DNA of 43,620 bases from an uncultured Lachnospiraceae bacterium (GTDB lineage Bacteria > Bacillota_A > Clostridia > Lachnospirales > Lachnospiraceae). Positions 43,520 through 43,620 of the stretch are shown here, piece after piece (position 1 is the stretch's first letter; every line of letters starts with the position of its first letter). The position numbers were made by a program, and so were the translations under genes. The stretch spans positions 1-43,620 of the forward strand of contig CADCIU010000020.1 of assembly GCA_902801585.1 (NCBI GenBank), read 5' to 3'. The notes under the pieces are model-generated. The model did not search any database. It was given only the letters and a program-made list of their open reading frames with translations, and was not told the origin of the DNA.

Positions 43520-43620
43520 CTGGATTTCATTTCAGGCATACTTAAACAGACATCATCCGATGCCTTCCTGCTCAAGTGGCAATTCATTTTGAACTGTCAA
43601 AATATCATGCCGTTTTATTC

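Overview
The window reads as a chromosomal piece of a strictly anaerobic, low-to-mid G+C Firmicute, most likely a gut or rumen Clostridia of the Lachnospiraceae type. The basis is the gene content (flavodiiron protein, acyl-CoA dehydrogenase/Etf/rubredoxin fusion, old-yellow-enzyme Fe-S flavoprotein, clostripain with BspA-type leucine-rich repeats, DUF6320, DegV, YhfC), strong AGGAGG ribosome binding sites and lipoprotein signals. No rRNA, tRNA, prophage or CRISPR array was seen.

Layout. 1-3.3 kb: a subtilase remnant and two unrecognised genes. 3.3-10.2 kb: Gfo/Idh/MocA oxidoreductase, GH13 oligo-1,6-glucosidase-like enzyme, an old-yellow-enzyme Fe-S flavoprotein with its MerR regulator, and a HAD phosphatase. 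10.4-17 kb: a hypothetical gene, a small GNAT, a frameshifted papain-like lipoprotein, a CoA-disulfide-reductase-like flavoprotein with rhodanese domain, and an ADP-ribosylglycohydrolase. 17.3-20.6 kb: FprA downstream of a 5'-truncated acyl-CoA dehydrogenase/EtfA/rubredoxin fusion, and an alpha/beta hydrolase. 20.8-24 kb: HIRAN and J-domain proteins and a YhfC membrane protease. 24.5-25.3 kb: a REP-associated tyrosine transposase (RAYT). 25.5-31 kb: two related membrane proteins on either side of a multiply broken pyruvate carboxylase. 31-36.2 kb: a 1543-residue clostripain/LRR lipoprotein and a PPC-domain protein. 36.4-42 kb: a four-gene ester/acyl cluster. 42.5-43.4 kb: DegV.

The dominant feature is not a gene. 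Almost every intergenic gap from 1.4 to 42.4 kb carries copies of a short repeat, consensus ACAAACTACCCCAGAGGTCG (family 1; about 70 recognisable cores by eye). Copies occur singly, as local tandem clusters with cluster-specific flanks, or as near-perfect inverted pairs. A second family built on GGGACGGTTC inside a TGTCA...TGACA palindrome (family 2; eight copies) is confined to 36.3-43.4 kb. The RAYT gene has family-1 copies on both sides, so a RAYT-driven REP-like system is the best working hypothesis.

Family-1 copies lie at the breakpoints of several damaged genes: the subtilase remnant, the 5' end of the acyl-CoA dehydrogenase fusion, the 3' end of the alpha/beta hydrolase and the biotin domain of pyruvate carboxylase. 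In places they also appear to supply ribosome binding, -35, C-terminal codons or terminator-like hairpins. The repeats therefore look like agents of genome remodelling as well as passengers.
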